Below, in pieces: positions 1 through 8,251 of a DNA stretch of 64,000 nt. Each line of letters starts with the position of its first letter. The first letter of the stretch is position 1. Source of the DNA: Roseobacter ponti (lineage in GTDB: Bacteria; Pseudomonadota; Alphaproteobacteria; Rhodobacterales; Rhodobacteraceae). The notes under the pieces are model-generated. The model was not told the DNA's origin and did no database searches. It saw only the letters and a program-made list of their open reading frames with translations. A program made the translations under genes and the position numbers. The stretch lies in the NCBI RefSeq assembly GCF_012932215.1, contig NZ_CP048789.1, positions 1 to 64,000 on the forward strand, read 5' to 3'.

Positions 1-1305
1 ATGTACACCCACCAGGACCTCGCCCGGCTGCAGGCGCAATCTCTGAAGATGCAGGGCTTCATCCGCCAGCAGACCTATTCTCCGCAGAATGAAAAGACCC
101 TGCGCCGGTTTTCCAGCTGGGAGGTCGCCGAGCTGATTTTCCGCGTCAATCAGTCCACAATGCGAGGCCGGCTTGCCGCCGACCCCACCCTGCCCCAGGG
201 CACGGTCGAGGCGGACGGCCGCCAGCACTGGTACAGCCTTGAAGAGATCAACGAGCTGCGCCGCCGGCTGAAGGTGAACCGTAAATCGCTGATGCCCTAC
301 CGCCCCGCCGGCAAACGCGCGATGCGCGCGGCGATTGCCAACTTCAAAGGCGGTGCCGGCAAATCCACCGTGGCGCTGCACTTTGCCCATGCCGCGGCCC
401 TCGATGGTTACCGCGTGCTCTGTGTGGATTTCGACCCGCAGGCCACGCTCAGCCACTCGATGGGTCTCAGCGACGTGGCGGAGGAATACACCGTCTGGGG
501 CATAATGGCGCGCGATCTGGCCGCCGAGACCGAGCGGATGAACCGTACGGCAAAAGGTGCCGAAAGCGGCACCGCCCTGCCGCAGCGCCGCCTGCCCGCC
601 TCGATCACCGACATGGGGCTTGCCGATCTGCGCGCGGCGGATTTCATCAAGCCGACGAACTGGCCCACTATCGATATCGTGCCCTCCTGTGCCAACGCGG
701 CCTTTGTCGAGTTCGCCTCGGCGCAGTACCGGCATATGAACCCCGAGTGGTCGTTTTTTGCCGCCGTCTCGCGCCTTCTCGATCAGCTGCCCGCAGATGC
801 CTATGACCTCGTGCTGTTCGACTGCCCGCCCGCCATCGGGTACCAGTCGATGAACGCGGTATTTGCCGCCGACATGCTCTATATCCCCTCCGGGCCGGGT
901 TACTGGGAATACGATTCGACCACCTCGTTCATTGGTCAGCTGGCCGAAGCGCTGGAGGATCTGAGCCGTTTTTCCGGGCTTGTCCCCGCGGGGACAATGA
1001 ACCTGCCCAAGACCTTTCTCGACCTGCATTTCCTGCTGACGCGCTTTGAGCCCAACAACGAGCTGCACCGTGCGATGCAGCAGGCTTTTATCAAAGTATG
1101 GGGCGATAGAGTGGCCGAGCACCCGATTGAAATGACCCGCGCGGTCGAGCAGTCCGGGCGCTTTTTATCGTCGATCTACGAAATCGATTACCGCGATATG
1201 ACCCGCGAAACCTGGCGGCGCGCCCGCGCCTCTTTCGACCAGGCCTATGCGGAATTCCGGACGCATCTCTGTGTGGCCTGGGACAAACTGGAGGATGAGG
1301 CATGA
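1..1305 (+). CDS. parA: ParA/RepA-type plasmid partition ATPase
   Basis: Partition ATPase of a low-copy replicon, expected to work with ParB on parS-type sites. Visible domains are an N-terminal winged-HTH-like part (residues about 35-90), a deviant Walker A (KGGAGKS at 116-122), a DFDPQAT switch at 143-149 and a Walker B-like LVLFDCPP near 270. The 434-aa length and N-terminal DNA-binding extension fit ParA/RepA proteins of alphaproteobacterial plasmids, not chromosomal Soj. The gene begins at the first base of the window, so a longer upstream start cannot be excluded. It overlaps parB by ATGA. Codons 328-332 (VPAGT) are written by a copy of the 16-bp palindrome at 981-996. No repC follows parB, which argues against an ordinary repABC operon. 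Confidence 0.9.
   Translation: MYTHQDLARLQAQSLKMQGFIRQQTYSPQNEKTLRRFSSWEVAELIFRVNQSTMRGRLAADPTLPQGTVEADGRQHWYSLEEINELRRRLKVNRKSLMPYRPAGKRAMRAAIANFKGGAGKSTVALHFAHAAALDGYRVLCVDFDPQATLSHSMGLSDVAEEYTVWGIMARDLAAETERMNRTAKGAESGTALPQRRLPASITDMGLADLRAADFIKPTNWPTIDIVPSCANAAFVEFASAQYRHMNPEWSFFAAVSRLLDQLPADAYDLVLFDCPPAIGYQSMNAVFAADMLYIPSGPGYWEYDSTTSFIGQLAEALEDLSRFSGLVPAGTMNLPKTFLDLHFLLTRFEPNNELHRAMQQAFIKVWGDRVAEHPIEMTRAVEQSGRFLSSIYEIDYRDMTRETWRRARASFDQAYAEFRTHLCVAWDKLEDEA
981..996. repeat. parS-like palindrome copy 1 (in parA)
   Basis: Perfect 16-bp palindrome TGTCCCCGCGGGGACA inside parA, read as VPAGT in the parA frame. It is one of five identical copies between 981 and 4422. Perfect palindromes of this size next to parAB act as centromere-like anchors on alphaproteobacterial plasmids; assignment here is by analogy. 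Confidence 0.75.
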
Positions 1306-2360
1306 GCAAGCGACGCGTCTTTGACATCGACTTTGAGGACACTGCTGTCCCCGCGGGGACAGAACCGCCCGCCGCGACCCGGCGCGGCCCGATGGCGGCC
1401 GCCATTTCGGAAAACGCCGAGGCCGTGAGCGCCCGCCAGGCGACCGAAGCCGGCATCCGCGAGGAGAACGACCGCCTCGCACATGAATACATGAAGCTCA
1501 AGAAAAACGGGCAGATCACCGGGCTCGTGCCGGTCGATATGATCCGGATGGACAAGCTGACGCGTGACCGCTCTGCGACCCGTGATCCGGAGCTGCAGGA
1601 GCTTAAGGATTCGATCCGCGCCGTGGGGCTGTCCAACCCGATCCGGGTGGAGGAAACCCGCGACGGGTTCGAGCTTATTCAGGGCTTCCGGCGTCTCAGC
1701 GCCTTTCGCGAACTGCTGGCGGAAACCGGCGATGAGACCTTTGCGCGCATCCCGGCGACGCTGCAGGCAAAAGGCGAGGATCTCAAACATCTCTACCGCC
1801 GGATGGTGGATGAAAACCTTGTGCGGCGCGATATTTCATTTGCCGAAATGGCGCAGCTGGCGATCAGCTATGCGGGCCAGCGCGGCATGGATGTGGGCGA
1901 GGCTGTGGACCGGCTCTATGCCTCCGCCGGGCGGCAGAAGAGGGCCTATATCAAGAGTTTCGTGCACCTGCTGAACAGCGTGGGCGACGCGCTGAAATTT
2001 CCCGAATCCATTCCGCGGGCGACGGGTCTGGGGCTGGTGAAACTGCTCGATACCAACCCGCGGTTTGCCGGCCAGTTGCGCGCGGTGCTCGACAGCCAGC
2101 GTGACCGGGATGCAGCAACCGAACTGAGCCTGTTGCGCGGCGCTGTGACGGGCGGTGCCGGCAAGCCGAAAAAGCCCAAAGCCCCTGCCCCGAAATCCTC
2201 CGCGCGCACCACGATCAAGCTCAACCGGCCCGAAGGTGTGGCGCGCTGCACGGCGTCGGCAGGCAAATTCGAAGTACTGCTGGATCATGATTTCGGCGCG
2301 GTGGATCCGCGGCGGCTGGAGCTTGCCGCCCGCGCGTTTCTGGATCAGCTCAAAGACTGA
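1302..2360 (+). CDS. parB: ParB-family plasmid partition protein
   Basis: Centromere-binding partner of ParA. The 352-aa protein has a basic N-terminus, a ParB/Srx-type domain from about residue 75, a GFRRLSA box at 128-134 corresponding to the GERR-type motif, and a central helix-turn-helix region at about 155-200. A Lys/Pro/Ala-rich linker precedes a short C-terminal domain. The start codon overlaps the parA stop by ATGA, so the two are translationally coupled. Residues 16-20 (VPAGT) are encoded by the palindrome at 1346-1361. The last 16 bases overlap the 3' end of bchO on the other strand, leaving no spacer between the partition module and the photosynthesis operon. The palindrome set in this region is its probable DNA target. 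Confidence 0.88.
   Translation: MSKRRVFDIDFEDTAVPAGTEPPAATRRGPMAAAISENAEAVSARQATEAGIREENDRLAHEYMKLKKNGQITGLVPVDMIRMDKLTRDRSATRDPELQELKDSIRAVGLSNPIRVEETRDGFELIQGFRRLSAFRELLAETGDETFARIPATLQAKGEDLKHLYRRMVDENLVRRDISFAEMAQLAISYAGQRGMDVGEAVDRLYASAGRQKRAYIKSFVHLLNSVGDALKFPESIPRATGLGLVKLLDTNPRFAGQLRAVLDSQRDRDAATELSLLRGAVTGGAGKPKKPKAPAPKSSARTTIKLNRPEGVARCTASAGKFEVLLDHDFGAVDPRRLELAARAFLDQLKD
1346..1361. repeat. parS-like palindrome copy 2 (in parB)
   Basis: Second identical copy of TGTCCCCGCGGGGACA, in the 5' part of parB, again read as VPAGT. It lies 365 bp from copy 1. Confidence 0.75.
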
Positions 2361-3220
2361 TCCGCAAGGAACGTCAGGATCATATCGGCCACCTCCTCCG
2401 GCGCTTCCTCATGCGCCAGGTGTCCGACGCCGGGCATGCGGACCAGACGCGCGCCGGGGATCTTTTCCGCCGCCCGTGCAGAGACCTGCGCCGGCACGGC
2501 CTTGTCGTTCTCCGCGGCGATCAGAAGCACCCGCGCAGTGATCTGTGGCAGATCGCGCAGAAGGTCCCCGAGCGACCAGTGCGCCATCATCATCAGCGTT
2601 GCATCCGCGTGGTCCCTGTTGCCCACCAGACGGCCGTAAAGCTGCAGGCCTTCAGAGTCTAATTCAGAGCCTGTACCGCGTATCAGAGCCTTTACGCGTG
2701 TCGGGTTGCCGGAGGCTGCAGAGAAGATCTGTGCGGTGAACGGCACGGCCGCCAGCATCTTGGCCAGCACCGGGAAAAGCACGCCTGCAAGCCCTTCGAA
2801 ATTGTCCAGAGCGGCGTTGATCCCCACCACATCCGGGGCCTGTCCCCGCGGGGACAGAAGCCGCTGTGAGAGCCGCAGGGCAAGTGCCGCACCCGCCGAA
2901 TGACCGATGATTGCTGCGGGCTGCCAGCCCTCCCGGGTGCACAGTGTGGCGACGTCCTCGCTCATCGGCTCCAGACCACAGCGGTGACGCGCGCCAAGCT
3001 GTGTGAACCCCTGCCCCGGCAGGTCAATCGCCACCACATGATACTGCGTGCTGAGCCGCGGGATCAGATCGCGGAAACTATGCGTACTGCCGCCCGCGCC
3101 ATGCAGCAGCAGCAGTGTATCGCCGTGCCCGGTTTCCTGAACGTGCCAGCGATGTGGTTTGCACAGCACCTGCCGCGAGAGGGCCGCGTTGGGCCAGTCG
3201 GAGGGGGGCGGCCAGCGCAT
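2345..3220 (-). CDS. bchO: BchO, Mg-chelatase-associated alpha/beta hydrolase
   Basis: Alpha/beta-hydrolase fold protein encoded with the Mg-chelatase subunits in purple bacteria; its exact reaction is not settled. The 291-aa product opens with MRWPP, typical of BchO. It has an oxyanion-hole HGAGG at 40-44, a nucleophile elbow GHSAG at 106-110 (Ser108) and a C-terminal GVGHLAHEE around the expected catalytic His. It is the last gene of crtA-bchI-bchD-bchO and starts 7 bp after the bchD stop. Residues 123-127 (SPRGQ) are encoded by palindrome copy 3. The 3' end overlaps parB, so no terminator fits between the two converging units. Confidence 0.9.
   Translation of the reverse strand: MRWPPPSDWPNAALSRQVLCKPHRWHVQETGHGDTLLLLHGAGGSTHSFRDLIPRLSTQYHVVAIDLPGQGFTQLGARHRCGLEPMSEDVATLCTREGWQPAAIIGHSAGAALALRLSQRLLSPRGQAPDVVGINAALDNFEGLAGVLFPVLAKMLAAVPFTAQIFSAASGNPTRVKALIRGTGSELDSEGLQLYGRLVGNRDHADATLMMMAHWSLGDLLRDLPQITARVLLIAAENDKAVPAQVSARAAEKIPGARLVRMPGVGHLAHEEAPEEVADMILTFLADQSLS
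2841..2856. repeat. parS-like palindrome copy 3 (in bchO)
   Basis: Third perfect copy of TGTCCCCGCGGGGACA, inside bchO just after the nucleophile elbow. It is read as SPRGQ because the frame differs from the other four copies. Confidence 0.75.
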
Positions 3221-3227
3221 ATGTCGC

Positions 3228-4886
3228 TCAGGCGTCCAGCGCGGCGCTCACAGCGCCGGTGAGCCGCTCTGCGTTTGCACGGGGCAGCGCAAGATACGGG
3301 GCGTTCAGATGCCCGGCGAGGGTGCGCAGCGCCTCCTGCGGGCGGTTTGACATATCGATCACCAGGGCGGACGTGCCGCGCGCCCGCAACACCGCCGCCA
3401 TCTGCAGCGCATCCGCGGCTGCAGCGGCCCGGTCCGGCGCGCCATCAAGTGCGATATTCGCGCGTCCGTCCGTGAGCAGGACGACGGTGGGCGTCAGCCC
3501 GCGCGCGCGGCTTTGTTCAGCCAGCCCGGCGGCCTGTTCAAGCCCCGCGGCCAGCGGTGTGCCGCCACCACCGGGCAGCCCGGCAAGGCGGCGTTTTGTC
3601 TGCACCAGCGAGCGCGTAGGTGGCAGCATCAGTTCGGCACCGGAGCCGCGAAACGAAATCAGCGCGACATGGTCGCGCGCGGCATAGGCCTGCGCCAGCA
3701 ACAGTTCAACGGCGCCCTTGGCCTCGTTCAGCCGCGACACCGCCGCGGAGCCCGACGCATCCACCGCAAATATCAGCAGGCGGTCGGACATTTCCTCATA
3801 GCGCCGCACCCGGATGTCGCCGGGCCGGATGAGCAGACCGGGCGTGTCGGGCTGTGCCTGCCGGCGCAGCGGTTGCCATGGGGCTGCGGCGCGCAGGGTC
3901 GCCACCAGATCGATGCGCGCACGTCCGTCGAGCCGTCCGGGACGGGAGGGCAGGGGGCGTCCGCGCCGGTTGCCTTTGCGCGCTTTTCCGGCGCCGTTTC
4001 CGGAGGCGCGGGCCACTGTCCCCGCGGGGACAAGCCCGGCGAGCAGGTCGGCGGGCAGCAGCGCTCTGACCGCGTCAACAAGCAAATCGCCGTCGGGCAG
4101 AGTATCCGGCTGGCCATCGCTGCCGCTGTCATCCGGCGCGTTTTCAGGCGGCGGGGGCGGGGTGTCGTCCTCGGCTGCGGGCTCTTCGGGAAAGGTTGTG
4201 GCGCGCTGCGGATAGACAAGGGCGGCAGCAGCACCCAGATCGTCGTCAGTGACCATGCTGCGCCCGCTGAAGGCAGCATGGCACCGGGCCAGACGCACCG
4301 CCATCGTGGGCGCGCGCAGGTTGTCGATGCCAAAGCGGGCGGCGAGCGTGGTCAGCGCGTCGATCTGCTCCGCTGCGATGGTCACATCCGCGGGGTCAAA
4401 GGGTTCTGTCCCCGCGGGGACAGGCGCCCAGCCGGCCGGCATGCGCCCCTCCGGCGAGAGGTAAAGCGCGAGTCGCCCGGAGAGGGCAGGGGGCAGGGTT
4501 TCATCCGGCTCGGCACCTTCATCAAGGGCGATGATCACCGGGGTGACCGCACGGTCAGTACGGGCAGCGAGACGCGCGGCGAGGCCGGTGCTGCACCGCT
4601 CTGCCATGCTCAGGATTACAACCTGCGCTGTATCTAATATTCCTTTATTATCAATGATATGACCAGATTTTAGTGTAGCGCCGAGGTCAAGGCCGCCAAA
4701 GAGCTGATCGTCCGATATGGTGGGGTGGATGCGGCGCGCGGCAAGCGGGCTCAGCGCGTCCAGAATACGGTCACGGGCAGGGCCCGCGCGCATCCGCAGA
4801 TGCAGGCCGCCGGCAAAGACGGGATCAAAGAGCAGCAGGCCGATCGCAAGTGCGGCGCGGTCCCAGCTGTCGGGGTCATCGCTCAC
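3228..4886 (-). CDS. bchD: Magnesium chelatase subunit D
   Basis: AAA+/integrin-I subunit that, with BchI and BchH, inserts Mg2+ into protoporphyrin IX. The product (552 aa) has a degenerate AAA+ N-terminal half, an acidic proline-rich linker (about 236-265) and a C-terminal von Willebrand A domain with the MIDAS motif DASGS at 376-380. I chose the GTG start at 4886, which overlaps the bchI stop as GTGA; the frame stays open to 5111 but upstream residues are unlike BchD. Two palindrome copies are embedded, giving VPAGT at 156-160 and 286-290. A 48-base AT-rich patch at 4631-4678 encodes residues near 70-85 with rare A/T-ending codons. Confidence 0.92.
   Translation of the reverse strand: MSDDPDSWDRAALAIGLLLFDPVFAGGLHLRMRAGPARDRILDALSPLAARRIHPTISDDQLFGGLDLGATLKSGHIIDNKGILDTAQVVILSMAERCSTGLAARLAARTDRAVTPVIIALDEGAEPDETLPPALSGRLALYLSPEGRMPAGWAPVPAGTEPFDPADVTIAAEQIDALTTLAARFGIDNLRAPTMAVRLARCHAAFSGRSMVTDDDLGAAAALVYPQRATTFPEEPAAEDDTPPPPPENAPDDSGSDGQPDTLPDGDLLVDAVRALLPADLLAGLVPAGTVARASGNGAGKARKGNRRGRPLPSRPGRLDGRARIDLVATLRAAAPWQPLRRQAQPDTPGLLIRPGDIRVRRYEEMSDRLLIFAVDASGSAAVSRLNEAKGAVELLLAQAYAARDHVALISFRGSGAELMLPPTRSLVQTKRRLAGLPGGGGTPLAAGLEQAAGLAEQSRARGLTPTVVLLTDGRANIALDGAPDRAAAAADALQMAAVLRARGTSALVIDMSNRPQEALRTLAGHLNAPYLALPRANAERLTGAVSAALDA
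4017..4032. repeat. parS-like palindrome copy 4 (in bchD)
   Basis: Fourth perfect copy of TGTCCCCGCGGGGACA. It is read as VPAGT (BchD residues 286-290) in the low-complexity linker before the integrin-I domain. Confidence 0.75.
4407..4422. repeat. parS-like palindrome copy 5 (in bchD)
   Basis: Fifth perfect copy, 390 bp from copy 4, read as VPAGT at BchD residues 156-160. I found no further perfect copy downstream. Confidence 0.75.
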
Positions 4887-5887
4887 CCCAGCACCTCCGA
4901 GACGATGCGTGTCACCCGGGCGCCGGACCCTGCCTCGTCGAGGGGATCGCGGCGCAGCCGGTGCGACAGAGCCGAGGGCGCAATGGCGGCGAGATGTGCG
5001 CGGGTGAGCCTGCGGTTGCCCTGCCAGGCGGCGAGCGCGCGGGCGGTCCGCAGCAGCGTCAGCTCTCCCCGCAACCCATCTGAGCCAAGCGCGATGCAAA
5101 GCCGCGCACAATCGTTCAGGATCTCATCCGGGGTCTGAATTTTCGCCAGCCGTTTACGCGCTTTCAGAATGGTATCGCGGACCTCGGCGTCCTGCGGCTC
5201 CCAGGTCTGCATGAAGGCCTCGACGTCTGTCTCGAAGGCATGGCGGCGGCGGATCACCTCGACCCGTTCATCGATGTCCCCGGGTGAGCGGACCTCGACT
5301 GAGAGCCCAAAGCGGTCGAGCAGCTGCGGGCGCAGTTCGCCCTCTTCGGGGTTGCCGGAGCCGACCAGCACAAAGCGGGCAGGGTGGCGGATCGAGAGGC
5401 CTTCGCGCTCTACGACGTTCTCACCCGACTGCGCCACATCAAGCAGCAGATCGACGATGTGATCTTCCAGCAGATTGACCTCGTCGATGTAGAGATACCC
5501 GCGGTTGGCGCGGGCCAGCAGGCCGGGCTCAAACGCCTTTTCGCCGCGGGTCAGCGCGCGTTCAATATCCAGCGCGCCGACAACGCGATCTTCGGTTGCC
5601 CCCAGTGGCAGATCGATCACCGGGGTGGGGCGCATGACGATCTTTTTCGAGCCTAACTCGGCCCATTCCGGACAGTCCGCTGTCTTCTGCGAGTTGACCG
5701 GACAGCTTTCGACCGCCCGGATCGGTGGCAGCAATGCGGCCAGCGCGCGCACGGCGGTCGATTTGCCGGTTCCGCGGTCGCCAAAGACCAGAACGCCACC
5801 GATACCGGGGTCCACAGCGGTCAGGATCATCGCCTGTTTCATTTCGGCCTGACCGACAATTGCGGAGAACGGAAAAGGGGTCTTCAT
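4883..5887 (-). CDS. bchI: Magnesium chelatase subunit I
   Basis: AAA+ ATPase of Mg-chelatase, at the branch point of bacteriochlorophyll synthesis. The 334-aa protein starts MKTPFPFSAIVGQ and has Walker A GDRGTGKS at 36-43, Walker B-type LYIDEVNLLEDH, and the sensor region LVGSGNPEEGELRPQLLDR. I chose the ATG at 5887, which overlaps the crtA stop as ATGA; the frame extends to 5929 but the extra residues are not BchI-like. bchD follows with a GTGA overlap, so I and D are coupled, as expected for subunits of one complex. Confidence 0.95.
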   Translation of the reverse strand: MKTPFPFSAIVGQAEMKQAMILTAVDPGIGGVLVFGDRGTGKSTAVRALAALLPPIRAVESCPVNSQKTADCPEWAELGSKKIVMRPTPVIDLPLGATEDRVVGALDIERALTRGEKAFEPGLLARANRGYLYIDEVNLLEDHIVDLLLDVAQSGENVVEREGLSIRHPARFVLVGSGNPEEGELRPQLLDRFGLSVEVRSPGDIDERVEVIRRRHAFETDVEAFMQTWEPQDAEVRDTILKARKRLAKIQTPDEILNDCARLCIALGSDGLRGELTLLRTARALAAWQGNRRLTRAHLAAIAPSALSHRLRRDPLDEAGSGARVTRIVSEVLG

Positions 5888-6600
5888 GCGGGTATATCCA
5901 GATTTCTGAGGGGGCTCGTGCCGCCCCATGTGCCGGCGTCACCAAGGATGGCAAAGCGGGCATAGAGTTCTTCGGAGAACCAGTTGCCGTCGCGCACCGC
6001 CCGGATTGCTGCGGCATGTGGTCCGTTTTCGCGGGCAAAACCAGCCATGGCGGCAGCATCCGGCCAGATGGAAAAGGTCACCTGATGCAGCAGGGGCACC
6101 TCGCCGATGCCGATTTTGAAGGCGACGTTGCGGTCCGCGCCGATCATGCGGCTGATATCGGGCACGCGCTGCCAGAATTTCATCGCAACACGGGGCCGGA
6201 TCGTGGCGCGTGTCAGAGCCGCAAGCGGGCCGGCCGGCGGGCGGCCCGTGGGGCAGAAAGGGGCCCGTCCGGACCAGTTGCCGCGCGCGGTGCTAGTCTC
6301 GAGAAACACGGTCCAGTTTTCATCCGAACGTCTTTTGTAGCGCTGAAAAATCGCAGCGTTTTCAGTCTGTTCACGGGCAGTTTCTTCATCGGGCCAGCTG
6401 GCCAGGATGGCATAGACAGCCGTGTTGGGCAGGGGTGTGAACCCCTCGCCGGTGCCGGATCCGCAGAGTTTCCAGAAGCCGATGCCGGGCACCCGGGGCA
6501 GAGACATCCGAGCAGCCCCCATCATCCCCAGCGCCCAGGCACGCGCCAGCGGCCGCGCAAAGCGGAAAAAGCTCAAAGTCACAATCGGGGTATCCTGCAT
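5884..6600 (-). CDS. crtA: Spheroidene monooxygenase
   Basis: CrtA introduces the keto group that turns spheroidene into spheroidenone, the main carotenoid of aerobically grown Roseobacter-group phototrophs. The 238-aa length is normal for the family. Recognisable parts are the N-terminal LSFFRF segment, FWKLCGSGTGEGF, and the C-terminal block with TFSIWPD and NWFSEELYARF. It is the first gene of crtA-bchI-bchD-bchO, divergent from crtI across a 103-bp gap that holds two PpsR-type sites. Oxygen and light repression of this operon is therefore likely. Confidence 0.93.
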   Translation of the reverse strand: MQDTPIVTLSFFRFARPLARAWALGMMGAARMSLPRVPGIGFWKLCGSGTGEGFTPLPNTAVYAILASWPDEETAREQTENAAIFQRYKRRSDENWTVFLETSTARGNWSGRAPFCPTGRPPAGPLAALTRATIRPRVAMKFWQRVPDISRMIGADRNVAFKIGIGEVPLLHQVTFSIWPDAAAMAGFARENGPHAAAIRAVRDGNWFSEELYARFAILGDAGTWGGTSPLRNLDIPA

Positions 6601-6622
6601 CGGCGCGCTGTTACTGAATTTG

Positions 6623-6640
6623 TGTCAACCAAGTCTGACA
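6623..6640. promoter_or_regulatory. PpsR/CrtJ-type site 1, crtA-crtI
   Basis: TGTCAACCAAGTCTGACA matches TGT-N12-ACA, the site of the redox/light repressor PpsR (CrtJ). It lies in the divergent crtA-crtI gap, 30 bp before a second copy. No ppsR gene is in the window. Confidence 0.8.
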
Positions 6641-6669
6641 CGCAAAGCAGCAGATGGGAAGAACGCAAT

Positions 6670-6687
6670 TGTCAAGTGAACTGGACA
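6670..6687. promoter_or_regulatory. PpsR/CrtJ-type site 2, crtA-crtI
   Basis: TGTCAAGTGAACTGGACA, second TGT-N12-ACA match, 17 bp before the crtI start. A pair of such sites suits cooperative PpsR binding over both divergent promoters. Confidence 0.8.
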
Positions 6688-6703
6688 CATCTACTGTAAG
6701 GAT

Positions 6704-8251
6704 ATGATGACACGTGTCGATCCTATCGAATCTCTTTCTGCCGGGCGTGACCGGCGGGACAGGGCCATTGTAATCGGTGCGGGGCTCGGAGGTCTGGCCG
6801 CCGCGATGCGGCTCGGGGCCAAGGGTTACCGGGTCACGGTGATTGACCGGCTGGATGTGCCGGGCGGGCGCGGGTCGGCGATCCGCCAGGACGGGCACCG
6901 GTTTGATCTGGGTCCGACAATCGTGACGGTGCCGCAGCTTTACCGCGAGCTCTGGGCCGCCTGCGGGCGCGACTTCGACGAGGACGTAGAACTGCGCGCG
7001 CTGGATCCGTTTTATGAAATTCGCTGGCCGGATGGCACGAAGTTTGTAGCCCAGCAGGACACCGCCAAACTCCGTGCCGAAGTGGCGAAACTGGCGCCGG
7101 GTGACGTGGCGGGTTTCGACAGATTTCTCGACGACAGCGCGCGGCGGTACTGGTTCGGGTTCGAGGATCTTGGACGGCGGTCAATGCACAGACTGCTGGA
7201 CCTGATTAAGGTGCTGCCGACCTTTGCCCGCCTGCGCGCGGACAGGTCCGTTTATGCCCATGCGGCCTCACGGGTGAAGGACGAAAAGCTGCGCATGGCG
7301 CTGAGTTTTCATCCGCTTTTCATCGGTGGCGACCCGCTGCATGTGACCTCAATGTATATTCTCGTGGCCTATCTCGAAAAGGAATTCGGGGTGCATTACG
7401 CGATGGGCGGGATTGCCGGCATGGCCGAAGCCATGGGCCGGGTGATCACCGATCAGGGCGGCACGCTGCTGATGGAAACCGAAGTCGATGAGATCGTGAT
7501 CCGCGATGGTGTGACCACCGGGGTGCGTCTGGCGAGCGGGCTGGAGATGGGCGCGGATGTGGTCGTCTCAAACGCGGATGCGGGCCATACCTATGACCGG
7601 CTGCTGCGCAATCACAAACGCCGTCGGTGGACCAGCAAACGGCTGGCGCGGACGCGGTATTCCATGAGCCTCTTCGTGTGGTATTTCGGCACGAAGGGCA
7701 CGCGCAATGACTGGTCGGACGTGGGCCACCACACCATTCTGAACGGGCCGCGCTATAAGGGTCTGCTGAAGGATATCTTCATCCGTGGCAGGCTCTGTGA
7801 CGACATGAGCCTCTATGTGCACCGCCCGTCGGTGACCGACCCGAGCGTGGCGCCCGAGGGCGATGACAGTTTCTATGTGCTGAGCCCGGTGCCGCATCTG
7901 GGCCATGACAACGGCGTGGACTGGGCCACCGAAGAGCCGCGCTACAAAGAGAAGATGCTGAAGGTGCTGGAGGACCAGCTGCTGCCCGGTCTGCGCGATA
8001 AGATCAGCACCGAAGTGGTGTTCACACCCGAGACCTTCCGCGACCGGTATCTGAGCCCCTTTGGTGCCGGTTTCTCGATTGAGCCGCGCATTCTGCAGAG
8101 TGCTTGGTTCCGGCCGCATAACGTCTCTGAAGAGGCGAAGGGGCTCTATCTTGTGGGGGCCGGCACGCATCCCGGGGCAGGGGTGCCGGGCGTGATTTCC
8201 ACGGCGGAAGTGCTGAGCCAGCTGGTGCCGGATCCGGAGGTCGTGCGATGA
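6704..8251 (+). CDS. crtI: Phytoene desaturase
   Basis: FAD-dependent desaturase converting phytoene to neurosporene or lycopene. The 515-aa protein has a dinucleotide-binding fold near residues 21-57 (VIGAGLGGLAA, then PGGRG) and a C-terminal carotenoid-desaturase signature GAGTHPGAGVPGV. Two adjacent ATGs compete; AAGGA at 6698-6702 is better spaced from the ATG at 6707 (MTRVDPIES), so the product may be one residue shorter. It starts the crtI-B-tspO unit. Its stop overlaps the next small ORF as ATGA. Confidence 0.95.
   Translation: MMTRVDPIESLSAGRDRRDRAIVIGAGLGGLAAAMRLGAKGYRVTVIDRLDVPGGRGSAIRQDGHRFDLGPTIVTVPQLYRELWAACGRDFDEDVELRALDPFYEIRWPDGTKFVAQQDTAKLRAEVAKLAPGDVAGFDRFLDDSARRYWFGFEDLGRRSMHRLLDLIKVLPTFARLRADRSVYAHAASRVKDEKLRMALSFHPLFIGGDPLHVTSMYILVAYLEKEFGVHYAMGGIAGMAEAMGRVITDQGGTLLMETEVDEIVIRDGVTTGVRLASGLEMGADVVVSNADAGHTYDRLLRNHKRRRWTSKRLARTRYSMSLFVWYFGTKGTRNDWSDVGHHTILNGPRYKGLLKDIFIRGRLCDDMSLYVHRPSVTDPSVAPEGDDSFYVLSPVPHLGHDNGVDWATEEPRYKEKMLKVLEDQLLPGLRDKISTEVVFTPETFRDRYLSPFGAGFSIEPRILQSAWFRPHNVSEEAKGLYLVGAGTHPGAGVPGVISTAEVLSQLVPDPEVVR

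Noticed and set aside
1-2360. repABC operon
   Set aside because: parA and parB are present but bchO on the opposite strand follows directly; no repC.
3228-5111. bchD starting at 5111
   Set aside because: The extra 75 residues overlap bchI out of frame and are Arg/Ala-rich; the GTGA overlap at 4886 is a better start.
6669-6697. TTGTCA-N17-TACTGT as crtI promoter
   Set aside because: Transcription would begin at about the crtI start codon, leaving the AAGGA ribosome site untranscribed.
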